The notes below the pieces were generated by a model. It had not been told where the DNA came from, did not search any database, and saw only the letters and a program-made list of their open reading frames with translations. The position numbers and the translations under genes were made by a program. Positions 23,750 to 36,310 of a stretch of 64,000 bases of DNA are shown here, piece after piece (position 1 is the stretch's first letter; every line of letters begins with the position of its first letter). The DNA comes from Dictyophora rubrovolvata. Taxonomy: Eukaryota > Basidiomycota > Agaricomycetes > Phallales > Phallaceae. The DNA lies in contig CP114118.1 of NCBI GenBank assembly GCA_029959195.1, positions 3,085,262-3,149,261 of the forward strand, in the 5' to 3' direction.

Positions 23750-25233
23750 TGTTGCAAAGATTAGGTTTGGATTTCTTCTTCCTGTAGCGCAAATTGAAGG
23801 CTTGAGATGGGACGGTTCCGAACGTTAGAGCCCGTCAGAAAGCAAAAGCACGAGTTGTCAATAAAAGGGCAAAGACAGAGACGTGTGTGTGACGGATGGG
23901 AATGACGCTCCCAAAGGGCTGCTTTGTAACCAACGAAAACGAGCCAAGCAAATCGGGAGAAATAAGCAGATGGGGTGAAAGTTTCCGACGACGCAACTGG
24001 TAGCGGAACACCGAAGTGATGGAGTGTTGTGTGATACGTAAAGCGAAATAGATTGTTTTTCTCTTTTTGACGGGGACCCGGGAGATCAAGACATTGCAGA
24101 TATTACTTATAACCAGAATAAATCCCCCCCGTGTGCTCGAGTTGTTTGTTTGGGCGTGGCGTCTTTAGTCATGCATGGCAAGCCGATTTCCCACGAGTTT
24201 ATCCTAAGACACGCATGACATAATGTAGTGCTGGCGAATGTTCACGTAAGGATAGAGACAAAAATAGAATCTGGACCTTACTAACTGACGAACCATCCGA
24301 ACATTACAAACTCAAATTACACATCCCGTATCTTTTTCTGCATTGCATTGCACTCCACTCTACCGGCAGATATAGGGGCAAAGTAACGAAAACTTGTGAT
24401 AAACGTGATAAACTCGGCTCTGCAGGTGCCACCCCTTATAACTTAATGGTTTCTCTTTTTTCCCTGTGGAATTTGATAATCAGTGTTACTGCATGACATG
24501 CCAGACGTTTTCACACAGCGGGGCTATCTCAGGTAATCTTTCAACTGAGATGCTGTCGGCTCATCATAGTAGCATATCGGTCAGTAGGTTTCATTCAAAT
24601 TGTTGTCATCCATGTGTAATCCGCTTGCGAGTCGGAAAAATCAAGTGCAATCCGGTACTTTTCTGCGATGCTGACGCTACTAGGAAGTTGCGGAACTCCG
24701 ATGATAGACACCCAACGCCAAACCGGATGCTGTGGTGCGTTCAGTGAGAGATGTGGCAGCACAACCTTCTTGCTGGATGACCTTGGACACCCCAAACAGC
24801 TTTGCCAATCCCATAGATAATACAACGGGATCGCTTATGTATGTCCAAACAAAAACAGTTATATTGTAACTTGCATGTAAATCGTCAGCAAATTAGGGTA
24901 TTTTTCACAAACGGCTACATGAACGCGGTAAAAGTAAAAACAAACATCAACAGAATAGGGAATAATAGTTTTAAAATCTGAACAGAACAAGATTGAGAAG
25001 AAGCATAATATCACGAACTTAGTGAACGAAACGAAATCCAAAAAATTCAAAGTTCAACAAACATGGGAATTGCATACACCAACGCCGGTCTGAATCTTAC
25101 ACAGGTCAGGGTAAGGGAGATCGGAGGAAAAATAACGGAAAGATGAAATAAAAGCGTAACAATAAAGAACGACATAGATGGTAGTAATAACGAAGGATAT
25201 GACCGTTCGAAGGAAATCCTTACAGTCGTTAGT
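23750..25233. other. Intergenic region, no supported gene
   Basis: No coding or RNA feature is recognised. Small frames (for example 24466-24747) lack any pattern. Confidence 0.4.
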
Positions 25234-27596
25234 TCATATCCTAAGTAATCTTCCGGACTTGTTGAGCGTCACACTAGGTAGGTATTCCAATACACTTTTA
25301 ACAGCTTGAGTATCCGCGATAGTAGAATGCTAAGACAAATGCGCCGGGAAAATGAAAAAATGCAATAACGTGTGTTTTTATTGCACTTACAGGATCAAGG
25401 ACACCCGGCCTTTCAATCCCAACGACATTAATCGCCTGGCCTCCCAAACTCATAGCATACTTAGCAACTGCAACTTGCAATGCACTGCGTGACAAACAGA
25501 ATAACGTTTTCGGTGACGGAACAAAGCCTCCACCGGGGACGGAGCCTTGGCTATTGAAAATCGGATCCGAGGGTGTTAGGAAAACGACACATGGGTTGGG
25601 TGGGAAATATACTGGAACCGATACTGGCGTGGGTGTAATCTCTTCGACGAGAGTCGAAGCGGGAACTGGCGTAGAATCGGCAGGCAGAGGTACTGCGGCA
25701 GCTACAGCAACGGGTTCAGTATCGGCTTGTTTAGGTTCTCCCACCGTGCTAATCGGCTCAGCGACAGACTCAGTAGTGGACTGAACGACGGGTACAGGTT
25801 CAACTGCGGGTACGGGTATTTGCTCAGCCTCTGCAGGTGCGGTAGAGGTTGTATCCTGAGGAGCAGTAGCGGCTTCAGCTTCCCCTTCTTTGGTTTCAGG
25901 AAGGACCGGCGTCTCCTTATTCATATCAGTCTCTGGTTTACTTTCTTCTGTAACTTCAGCTTTAGCATCCGCCTTCGGTTCCTCGGTTTTCTCAGCCTTG
26001 TCCGTCTCCACTGGGGCGGCGGCATTCTTTGCCTCTTCGGTCTCTTTAGCTTCAGCGGCAGGAGGCGTGGGCGGGGGTGGTGGGAACGGCTTTAAATACG
26101 CCAATAGAGCATTTGTGAATGCAATAGGGCCAACGAGGTTATACCGTAACTAAATGCAACGTTAGCACCGATGTTAGACGGTCAGGTGAGGGTATATACT
26201 AACTTCCTCCTCCAACTCAGGACCTTTGATATCACCGATACGTAAAGGGTTCTCATTCTTAGTACCAGCGGCATGAATCAACAAATCGATTCGGCCGTCT
26301 GTAAGCTCGACAATTTCTTTGACAGCACTTGCGACAGACTGTCAAGATAGATTATCAACCAATTGAGAAAATGTTACCAATTGTGTAGTGAACACTACCT
26401 TTGTATTCCCGATGTCAACACGAACGGGACGGACATTGTGACCAAATTTAGCGCTTTCATTAACAACCGTTCTAATTTCCGCAGCTTTATCGATGGTGCG
26501 AGAAAGCGCGATGACAAATGTGTCCGGCTGGACTGCCTGTATAAGCAAACGATCGATTCACTCTCTTATGAATACGGTGATTAGGAGTTTATCAACTTAC
26601 ATATTGCTTAACAAACTCCAAGCCGGGACCTTTGCTGGCTCCAGTGATCACGACAACGCGTTTTCCCTTTGCAGCACCTTTCTTGATAACTTTTGCCGCG
26701 ACGGACTCGGCTTTAGAAGCGGTCGTTGGCTTAGATTTGGATGTATCTTTCCGAGGACCACGGACAACATCACGTGCGGCGCTGAAGAAAGATGAACCAC
26801 GTCGCATGGCGGCTTTGGATTTTTCAGTCTTGTCCTTTTCCTTTTCCTTCGTCTTGGGAACGGCACTTGCTGGTTTGGCGGGTTTGGCGGGTTTAGAATC
26901 TTTTGACTTTTCCTGTTTTTCGACCACCGCAGGAATTGGAGTAGGCTCAGGCTGAGGCTGATCGGTAGCAGCAGGTGTCTCGGTGTCCGCGGCCGGAGTG
27001 GCTTCAGCTGCTTTGGTAGTTTCTTCTTCTTTTCCCTTCGAAGCAGGTGCTGGAACAGGAGGGACGACATCCTTTTCTTTTGTGTGAGATCCGTTCCCAG
27101 GACGAAGAATGGTTGAAAAACGGCGAATGGTGTCGCGGCCAATATCACGCGTGCGGCGCGATTTTTCCTTGACGGAGGTGGTCTCGTGCTTCGTGTCAGA
27201 CGTCTTTGTTGCCGGTGTGGCTTCAGCTTTTTCCTCGGTCGTCGCTGACTCTGTCGGAACAGGAGGCTCTTGGGCTGTTTCCGTCGTTGCTGGCGCATCG
27301 GCTGCAGCAGATGTTGTTACGGCCTGAACTTCGTCTTTAGTCGTGGCATGTTCAGGTGCCGATGATGGCGCGATGGTTGGATCAACTGTAGGAGCAACAG
27401 CAGCATCATTTGAAGAATCAGCTGGAGTTTCAGCGGTGGACATGGTTGTTGGCGCAGGTGTGGAGGAGTTGATTAATCCGGGGTTGTTTTCCGTATCGAG
27501 CGGTTTGGGGGTTTCTTTTTGGGGTGAAGCGCTTGAAGTTTGCGTATGCGGATGCGGACGAATGATAGTTGATAGACGCTTTATAGCAGCAGACAT
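25234..27596 (-). CDS. SDR-fold protein with long disordered N-terminus and insert
   Basis: Five exons (27596-26601, 26536-26399, 26338-26204, 26149-25391, 25329-25234) give 707 residues. Residues 1-305 are a Thr/Ala/Pro/Glu/Lys-rich disordered arm with two basic RRFSTI/RLSTI patches. A Rossmann core of the short-chain dehydrogenase type begins at VVVITGASKGPG (cofactor motif TGxxxGxG, residues 318-325). RVDIG, LLIHAAG and YNLVGPIAFTNALL follow. About 160 residues of Pro/Ala/Glu-rich sequence (about 444-606) then interrupt the core before CVVFLTPSDP. At the expected YxxxK site the sequence is FCLSRSAL, that is FxxxR (about 640-644), so dehydrogenase chemistry is doubtful. The C terminus (NKSGRLLRI) fits the fold. 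It may be a structural or regulatory pseudo-enzyme. Confidence 0.8.
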
Positions 27597-28260
27597 AAGT
27601 GATCAAAATTCAAAAATTAAAGACCCAGAAAGAGAAAACAGATCAGAGGTAGAAACAAAGTGGCGATGAAATAAGGTTAAAGGCTGTTAGAGGTGATGAA
27701 AAGAAAAAAAAGAAAGAGAAACGCTGTTTCAAATGTGGTAGTAGCAGCAGCGGCGCTGTGGTTACGGCGGTGGTGGTGGTAGTGAGAAAAGAGGAGAGTT
27801 TCTTTGTGGTGTCTTAGGCCATGAACGCCATGGACCCTCGTGGGAGCAGTCGTCATGAGACATTTTCCGGGAACGTTTACTTTCCAACTCCGACTTGCTT
27901 CGCTCGAAGATGCGAGATCTTTGTTTCAAAAAAGAACCCAACATGCCGTGATTTCAAGCTTTCAAAACCCATTACATATATGTACAAGCTCATCATCGTT
28001 TAACGTTCAACATTCTTCTTACATTATAAAAAAGGACCCTTTTATACTAGACCCTTATAATAAATAACGCTAAAACTTTCCATCTTTCAGACCCTATCTT
28101 CTTCAAAGAACTTGTGTCAATCTTCCCATTCAATCGTGCAACAGGTTGCGATGAAAGTTTTACTCGTTTTGTTGCCTGATGACATCCGTTTGTTGATATA
28201 TTTTAACCCTCCCTCGGTGACTGAGCTGCTCAAACTTTGATTGTCTCCCACTCGAGCCAT
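27597..28260. other. Divergent intergenic region
   Basis: This holds the promoters of the SDR-like and tetraspanin genes. A GGTGGT run near 27768-27780 is visible. No gene is seen. Confidence 0.4.
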
Positions 28261-29598
28261 ATGCCTACCCCAGCTGCTAGCGTCCGTTTTTCACAGGAAG
28301 CAGTTCGCTCACCTTCCGTCTCTACAACTCCTCGCAGACTGTCCCTTGTTGCTTCATCAGAGGGCGACGGCCTATCTTCTCAGGGAAGCGACGAAAAATC
28401 CGATCGTTTATCTCTTTCTTTGAATTACCTCCCTGCCAAATTTTCATCCCCACAAAGTCCAAATCCGACCCCTCAGGCTCGCTTTCGTTCACGACGTGGC
28501 CGTAATAATAATCAGTTCAGTCTGCCTGGCATAAAACAGGGAGGTGGAAGAAATGTTTTCAAAGCAAATGAAGCAAGAATGCCCTCTGTGAATGAGAACG
28601 AAGACGAAGACTTTAACGCATCCGAGTCTAAGCCTAGCAAAGGATTACCTGCTTTACGCTGGACTCGGTTTAAATGGGTCCTATTATTCTCAAATGTAAT
28701 TGTCAGTAGCTAATTTATCCGTGTGACTTTCATTCCTCTGATTAATGTGTTCGATTAGTTCTCCGGGTATTCATTACTCGGTCTCGTCTTTTGTCTGTTG
28801 ACTTGGTTCAACGTATGGGACAATGCAGACGTCATTCGCGTCGCTAATCGACCTGAGCTTATCCGTATGTTTTATCTTGCCTCTCAAAAGAATAAATTTT
28901 GACCTGTTGTCTTTCAGTATCCACTTTCGCAGCCGCTGTGGCTGTGATCACTTCCATGCTCGGATTGTCAGGTCTTTTTCTCAACAACCGTCCCTTTCTG
29001 GCAGCTTACAGTTTTCTATGCTGGATCGCGTTTGCCACACTAGTAGTGCCAGGTTATATAACTTACAAACGCCGCGCATTTGATCTTCAGGGCAAATTAA
29101 ACCTTCAGTGGTCTCGGGAATTGGATTTGAGTGCACGATTGCGCATTCAGAACGAGCTAGAATGTTGTGGCTACTTCAACCCATTTGTCGAGGCAGCTGT
29201 TAGTCAATGGTGTTATTCCCGCAGCCAATTTCCAGGATGCGCAGGCCCCTTTTTGCAATTTGAACGAGAAGTATTGGAGATTTGGTATACGACTGTGTTT
29301 TCAATTGTTCCTGTCCAGATTGGGATTATGGTTACTGGACTTCTGTGCTCCAACCATGTGACTTATAGGTTTGGCAAGGGCATGATGCCTAAACCCTATC
29401 GTCTCTCCTTGGTTTCAATGGCAATTATGATGGAAAAATATGCTAGGTTTGGTTTTTAGATTTTCATAATCAAACATTTTATTTCCTATCTTTAGCGAGT
29501 TCGCACGACAATATCATTTAGATTCAGCAATAACACCGGCTGCGGTCTATGACTCACCCACTTTACAAGTCCCAGCCACCAGTTCTGCGGTAGTTTAG
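28261..29598 (+). CDS. Tetraspanin (basidiomycete type)
   Basis: Four exons (28261-28695, 28759-28864, 28918-29446, 29496-29598) encode 390 residues. A ~130-residue polar N-terminal tail precedes four membrane helices: WVLLFSNFSGYSLLGLVFCL, TFAAAVAVITSMLGLSGLFL, AAYSFLCWIAFATLVVPGYI and VFSIVPVQIGIMVTGLL. The large extracellular loop has the tetraspanin signature ELECCGYFNPF with the CCG core and two later cysteines (QWCY, FPGCAG), which allow the usual disulfides. Fungal tetraspanins act in polarity and, in pathogens, host penetration; the role here is inferred to be membrane organisation. Intron 3 is short (49 nt) with the donor GTTTGG. Confidence 0.85.
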
Positions 29599-31675
29599 TT
29601 CATACCTTTTTTTATTTCTCTGTTTCTGATGTTTTCGTGATTGGTAGATCGAGATTAAACGACCCTCGACCCCCCGAGCGGCTTCCCGTCTCGAGAACAG
29701 GGACTTGACACCGCTGGTAGCGTCTCCAGGTCCCTCTCAGGTTCACGATCCCAGCATCTTCAGTCACCACCACAAAGATAATGAAAGTATTGATGGAATA
29801 AACTCCTGAGGTCCATTCCAAAGTACCATTCAGTTGTCGGTAGTTTTTAGGACTCAGATAAAGCATAGTGTCATCAGCTGGATAGTAAGACGTTGACGGG
29901 TTTGAGCTTGAAGGATTGTGCAGGTTGGAACTTTTGTTGCCCTAGATTACACACCTTAATGGCTTTCACGGACGTAGGACTTAATAAAGAAAAATTTTTT
30001 AGATGAGAGAAAGTTGTTGAGATGATGCCAGGATCTAAATTCTGATTCAGGCCGTAGGCGAGCAAGGCAGTGAACATTTTTTTCCCAGTACTTAAACGCT
30101 GAAATAGGGCGGACGAAATTGGGACGAAAAGGACAATGAGAAAATAAGCAGAAGAGTGATAATATCTCCACGACAATCATTCGGAGTAATAGGTGGATAT
30201 TAGGCAGGATGTGAAGGATATGTACTAATATGAATCGTTTTCATGTTGAGGCGGGAGGGGGGGGGCCTCGCATGGCGCCATAAGAGAACAACCTCCTAAC
30301 GGGACATACATATGTACTACCTACAGATAATTTACTAAAAAGAAATCGTTTCTAGAACATTAGTTCCGTTATTGGGGTATGACAATGACCAGGGCACAAT
30401 GGTGGACAGAAACGGCTAACTTCGGCTACACGAGCGTCGGAGGGACTATAAAATTAGATAGGCATATATGGTTCCAGATTGTAGAAACGGCATAAATGCT
30501 CAGCCTTTACAAATACTGAAATTTGAAATATAGTGTCCATTCGCAGACTCCACTTCAAACGACCGTGACATTTTTGTGTCGAAGCAAACGGAAGCCATTT
30601 GAAAGTAGTAATTTTTGGTTTTTGCAGGTTTAAATCCAAAATAGCCAGACACATACCAGAATAATAGATATCTAGATAGCCGGGAGATGCAATCCCCAAA
30701 ACCGTTAAAACATCTACATATATGTATTAATAGCTAGAGAAACGCTCCGCGTGGTCTCCGAAATCCATAAGGATAATTGGATTCGAGGGGAAAAATCGAT
30801 TCTAGAGAGAGTGATACAAAAGATCTCCTGACAAGATCGCGACATTTGAATTTTAGTATCCATAAGGTCTCTGAACAAAAAAGGTGGATAAACCTGAGAG
30901 GCTTGCTCTCGATAACGGCCATTTGAATACGTTCTTATTATCCACGATTTCGCCAAGGAAGCATGCAATCAGGTGATTTATACATGTGAGAAGGGATATT
31001 GCCAAGAATGACTGAACACTATCTAAAAGCCGTAAGCAGGTCTTGTTAGCTGCGGTGGGCAGCTTGTGTTCATCCCGTCACGCGCACAAGCGCGACCCAT
31101 CTGCGAGCGGGACCGACCCTGGATAATATTATATAAACTTTTGAACACATCGTGCACAATGTGCTGGCAAGAAGGATATAATGAGCAAGAACGTGGTGTC
31201 TCGGCAAATAGTTGGTTATGGAATTACGAGGTCAGAAGAGCTTTGAGGTGACCATCTACAAATGATAGTCGATCCCAATGGTAAGTGAAAACAAACCAAC
31301 TCAACACGTGGCTCACCAAATAATTTCAGATTTTTTTCATTTCCAACCCGAACGAGCCGAATGGGAAATCCTCTTCCATGCTCCACATACTGGTCCTTGC
31401 TTTTGAATGCATGTGACAATGGATCACGCATGCCTTCTGATGATTACTTGATTATCACGACGCCCAAAGGCGTCACGAAAAGAACATCCATGCGAATTAA
31501 ATGCTGCAGCGTCTTCTTCCCTCATTTCCGACCTCTCTTCTTTCCCTAAGGACACCATCTGTTGTGTGTCTAGCCAGAATATAAATACCGCTCCTTTCTT
31601 TCACTTTTCGAAAAAAATCCTCGTCGTTTACATCACTCCTTTGTCAATACCCCCCCGCTGTCCGCACCAAATTCA
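29599..31675. other. Long intergenic region, no supported gene
   Basis: Two minus frames at 29612-30180 (84 and 100 codons) have mixed hydrophobic character but no shared domain and no convincing splice. The rest (30.2-31.5 kb) shows only short chance frames. The last ~100 bp is the GH3 promoter. Confidence 0.4.
31580..31587 (+). promoter_or_regulatory. TATA box of the GH3 gene
   Basis: TATAAATA lies 96 nt upstream of the beta-glucosidase start codon and is followed by a pyrimidine-rich leader, as in many strongly expressed fungal secreted-enzyme genes. It is assigned by position and sequence only. Confidence 0.45.
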
Positions 31676-34600
31676 ATGATGTCTGGACTGTCGACTTGTC
31701 GACCGTTCATCCTTCTTGCAGTTGCGCTATCACTTTTCACATCCACATTCGCCGATGTTATAACCGGTATACCGGACATGGCACCTCCTGGTTTCGAAGA
31801 ATGGGAATCTCCCGTCGTACGCTCGTTTTTTTTTGTTCATCAATAAGATCAGTGTTCTAACTTACGACCGTCTTATCTAGGTTGTTCCAGCTAGATCTGT
31901 TGCCGGGAATGGCGACTGGGCCAGTGCCGTTGCAAAAGCCCGTAATTTCGTGGCACAGCTCACCCTCGAGGAGAAGGTCAATCTTACGACTGGTACCGGT
32001 GTTCAAGACAGATGTGTTGGTAATACTGGCGTAAGTGACAGATTGTGCACAGAGAATTCCTCTATCTTCAATGCTTATATCTCTGCAGCACGTCACTCGT
32101 ATCGGTTTTCCAGGACTATGTTTCGAAGATTCACCCCTTGGTGTCCGTTTTGCTGATTTTGTCTCTGCCTTGTAAGTCTACCAGCAAGGCTACCATGATT
32201 CTCCCGCACCCTCTGATTCCCTTCACTTAACAGTCCAACTGGCATTAATGTCGCTTCAACCTGGGATAAAAATCTGATGTTCCAACGTGGTGAAGGAATG
32301 GGAAACGAGCACATGCTCAAAGGCGTCAACTTTGCTCTTGGTCCAATGATGAACATGGGTCGCGTACCAGCTGCCGGTCGAAACTGGGAGGGTTTTGGCG
32401 GAGATCCTTTTCTGGCTGGTGTTGCTGCGGCTCAAACGGTCCAAGGCATGCAAAGTCAGCGGGTTACTGCTACCGCTAAACACTTGATTGGCAACGAGCA
32501 AGAACATTTCCGAGGTGGATCATTGTCCCAGGAAATCTATAGCTCAAACATCGACGATAAGACCATGCACGAGGTTTATCTTTGGCCTTTCGGAGAGTCT
32601 ATTGCCGCTGGTGTTGGTGCTATCATGTTCGTAATTTGCATAACCTTAGACTGTGTTATTGTAGAGCTTACATCCATAACAGGTGTTCGTATAACAAAAT
32701 CAACCAAACGCAAGCTTGTCAAAACAGCAAGGTTTTGAATGGCCTGATCAAAGAGGAACTTGATTTTCAGGGCACTATAATGAGCGATTGGGCTGCGATG
32801 ATCAATGGTGTTCAGGTGCGAGTTAGAGCTTATTCGTGGATTAGATCAAGTTTTGACCGGCAATCGTCTCTTTCTTTAGCCTGCATTAGCTGGTTTGGAT
32901 CTCAATATGCCTGGCTTCATGGCTTACGGCTTAGGACCGCAAACCTTCAACCCTGTCAATACGACCAATTCCTTCTGGGGATCTGCATTAATTGAAGCGG
33001 TTAACAATGGTAGCGTACCAGAATCACGAGTTGATGATATGGTTACAAGGACAATGACTGTGAGAGAAGCTCCGTCTGTAGACTCTTTGAAAGAAGTTGA
33101 CAAGACTTTGCACGAATAGGCATTTTTCAAAATGGGACAAGACCAGAATTATCCAGCCGTCAATTTTGATCAGCTAACGCAAGACACTTTCAATTCTCAG
33201 GGAGAGCTAATCAATGAGCACGTCAAGTAAGTGAATTCGCTCATTTAACGATCGAGATTATTCTTACTCCCTTCACCAAGCGCGCAAGGCGATCACTACA
33301 AAGTGATACGAGAGATCGCCGCCGCGAGCGCTGTGCTGCTGAAGAATCAGAATCATACCTTACCATTGAACGTAAACAAGTTAAAACGTATAGTATTTCT
33401 AGTTCTGGGTTTTACCCTGTTCGTAACGGGCTTACCTTGGGTTTGTGATAGGTGTCGCCATCATCGGTAATGATGCTGGTCCAAACCCTGACGGTCCTAA
33501 TGGATGTGGCGAGTAAGTTCAACGAAAAAAAGGTTTCTTGCGTGTTGTATGTATACTTCATCTTTGCAGTCGTGGATGTGACCAAGGCACTTTGGCGATG
33601 GGCTGGGGGTCTGGAACAGCAAACGTATGTATATGATCCGATCTCTCCTCTCACTCAAGCTGAACCTAGAACCTACCATTTAGTTCCCATATCTCATTGA
33701 CCCACTTTCTGCCATCCAAACATTTGTTCATTCTGCAGATCCTACGGTGGTTATTGAAGGAATGCTCGACGATGGGAATTACGATCAGGCACAGACAATC
33801 GCTTCTCAGGCGGACACGTGTCTTGTCTTCGTAAATGCTGATTCTGGAGAAGGTCTAGCTGGACAACACACACTTTTATTCTTTGTCTAATGTTATAATA
33901 GGTTACATCACCGTGGGTGGCAACCAAGGCGACAGAAACAACCTAACAACTTGGCACGCTGGCGATACCCTTATCCAAATAACTGCAGAGGTTTGCTCAA
34001 ACACTATCGTTGTATCTCACTTTGTTGGTGCTGTCATATTGGAAGCTTGGATTGACAACCCTAATGTCACTGCTGTCGTCCATGCAGGACTACCTGGTCA
34101 AGAGTCTGGTAACGGCCTTGTGGACGTCTTGTTTGGGAATGTGAATCCTAGTGGACGACTGCCTTATACGATTGCGAAGCAAGAATCAGACTATGGAGCG
34201 AGTGTTTTATACACAAGTGACGAGACTACACCCCAAATAGTATACTCTGAAGGTGTCGATATCGATTACAGGTCTGTAAACCCCCTTTTTAAGTTCCATC
34301 GATTATATTGATTGATCTGCCTCTCTTTCAGACATTTCGATGCGAATAATATTACACCTCGATTTGAATTCGGCTTCGGATTGAGTTATACCACATTTGT
34401 TTATAATGGACTGAATATCCGACCTGGAGGGCCATCTAACACTAAACGAGATGTCGTCACCGCTACTGCTGCCTCGCCTTCTCCTGCAGCTGCTAACATG
34501 TCAACTCCTCCATCTGCTATTGTATCATCGACACCACTTAACAATGCCACTTTTACTTCTTCTGTTGCCGGCATCAGCACCTCTCCCGCTGTCTCGGGTT

Positions 34601-35153
34601 CATCTCCAACAGTCCAGAATGCCACTGCCACAGCAGTGTCGACTGCGAATGCCACTTTTCCCACGTCCATGCCTTCGAATGTCACTATACCCAGCCACAG
34701 CAACAACAGCACCAACACAACAATCCCAAGTTCTACACCGGACATCATCAGTACCAACCCAGGCGGACCCGCATCCTTATACGATACCGCGTTCACGATC
34801 ACATACGCCATCACGAATACCGGTGGGGTAGATGGTAATGAAGTTAGCCAGGTGTACCTTGGCTTTCCTCCCGAGGCGCAGGAGCCACCTCGTGTGTTAA
34901 GAGGCTTTGACCGGACTTTCATCAAGCGGGGGCAAACTGCGAACATTCAGGTTCCACTTAGGAATAAGGACATAAGCTATTGGTGAGTTTAGATGCAGTA
35001 GTCGATGGTAAATGATTCTTGGGTGGGTACTGAGATGGACTTTCCTACAGGGACGTGGTGGAACAAAAGTGGGTTATACCCAAAGGAGCATTTACCGTTT
35101 ACGTTGGAAGTTCGTCGAGAAACATTCACCTACAGGGAACCCTAGTGGCCTAA
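31676..35153 (+). CDS. Secreted beta-glucosidase, glycoside hydrolase family 3
   Basis: Fourteen exons give 900 residues. A signal peptide (FILLAVALSLFTSTFA) is followed by the GH3 N-domain: FPGLCFEDSPLGVRFAD, GVNFALGPMMNMGRVPAAGRNWEGFG, TAKHLIGNEQEHFR. The catalytic Asp lies in TIMSDWAAMINGV (about residue 291). The C-domain has VLLKNQNHTLPLN, VAIIGNDAGPNPDGPNGC, GLPGQESGNGLVDVLFG and VNPSGRLPYTIAK. FEFGFGLSYTTF comes next, then about 115 Ser/Thr/Asn-rich residues with about seven N-glycosylation sequons, then the fibronectin-III-like end (GNEVSQVYLGFPP, VLRGFDRTF). It hydrolyses cellobiose and other beta-glucosides outside the cell. Exon ends: 31816, 32030, 32171, 32626, 32815, 33059, 33226, 33387, 33512, 33624, 33852, 34271, 34982. 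Intron 4 uses the donor GTTCGT. Confidence 0.92.
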
Positions 35154-35565
35154 TAAGAAACAAATTAAAGGGAGTTTATTGAGGGAGAAAGCTGATGTGA
35201 AAATGCACTCGTGTCATGTATCTACAATAGTGAAGAACATTCTTTAATCAATCGATTCTCATTTATCTTTCTCCGAGGTTCTGTGCTGTCTTCCACGATT
35301 GTGCAACGATCTACGAAGGCAGGAGGGTTCGGGGCAAATGACGGGTTGGAAAGAATTGCCTCCGAGAAGCATACGCACGTCCAAACACTCCAAAACACGG
35401 TCCGCTGTGACGTCACAAGACCAATGTCAAGAGACACCAATTTATCCAATGTGATCGTTTCCTCCCACGTCGAAACCCCAAAGGCATCTTTCATTCGTGT
35501 ATATATCGGCTCAAAAAACGCAACCCCATCTGATTTATTTCCAATTCTTACGACCCAGCCAAACT
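35154..35565. other. Intergenic gap before the mitochondrial-type gene
   Basis: An open frame continues in phase from 35211 into the next gene, but the first good start is at 35592. The stretch looks like GH3 3'UTR plus promoter. Confidence 0.4.
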
Positions 35566-35591
35566 CCCCCCCCCCCCCCCCCCCCCCCCCC
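35566..35591 (+). repeat. 26-nt poly-C tract abutting a start codon
   Basis: An uninterrupted run of about 26 C residues sits directly before ATG 35592. The length may be misassembled, as homopolymers often are. If real and transcribed, it forms the last part of the 5' leader. Confidence 0.9.
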
Positions 35592-36310
35592 ATGCTACGA
35601 TCGAATATCCAACGTTCCAGCTTGAGTGTAACAGCTCGAGCTCGAGCCCAGTCTGTCCAGCAGCGACAAATACACTCAACGCTATCTCGCGCGCTGGAGA
35701 AGCCTTCTCCCAGCGGTAGCTTTACCTACATGAAACAAGTTGACCATCACCACGAACCCGACGTGTCCCCAAGTACTGGAAAAAGAATGTATGTCGTCTC
35801 TCCTAAGGAGAGTGTCGAGCATGACGTTCCCGGTGGTACACGTCTATATTGCGTCCTTCCCTGCACCGTTGCTAACACTTTCACCTCTTATTCAATACTA
35901 TATTTAGGACCGTACCCAACTGCTGATCCGTATGTTATGCCGGCGGCTACCGAACCTCCCTCAAGTGGCCAAATATCGTCCACTTCTCCAAATCTTGCTC
36001 ACCCAAATACGACGAAGCGTGTCCCGCAAAATGCCGTATGTCATTTCTTCTCCCCTGTTTTCTTTTCTTGCTGCCATGCTCAATGTTTGGTTCAGAGCGG
36101 TGTAGGCCATAGTGCCGCTGTCAGGTATCGGTAAGTTACTAGCAATTTCAAATCTTATTCCCTGGTTATTGATTAGAAAAATGCTTCTTCAGCTCCGCCC
36201 CTGGCGCCATGAAAGAAGGTTCCAACGGCGGACTCAGCCTTATGGATGAATCAACAACAATAGGGTCAAATCGTCTCGCCCAACGAAACTCTCCCCCTGA
36301 GTTGAAATAA
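35592..36310 (+). CDS. Small protein with mitochondrial-type presequence
   Basis: Four exons (35592-35835, 35908-36035, 36096-36130, 36193-36310) give about 174 residues. The N terminus (MLRSNIQRSSLSVTARARAQ) is Arg/Ser-rich, lacks acidic residues and fits a mitochondrial targeting helix, with a possible cleavage region near RQIHST. The rest is polar, with RMYVVSPKES, GPYPTADPYVMP, SGVGHSAAVRYRSAPGAMKEG and GGLSLMDESTT. No domain is recognised. It resembles short conserved basidiomycete mitochondrial proteins of unknown role. The first donor is ambiguous by 3 nt (35832 or 35835). Confidence 0.7.

Noticed and set aside
26632-27669. Long plus-strand frames opposite the SDR-like gene
   Set aside because: They are mirror frames of the Ala/Thr/Glu-rich coding strand; the minus strand has the SDR motifs and the introns.
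29612-30180. Minus frames of 84 and 100 codons after the tetraspanin gene
   Set aside because: Composition is mixed and I could not join them by any in-phase intron to a recognisable protein.
34401-34946. 181-codon minus frame inside the GH3 gene
   Set aside because: Antisense shadow of the Ser/Thr-rich linker exon, with no independent pattern.
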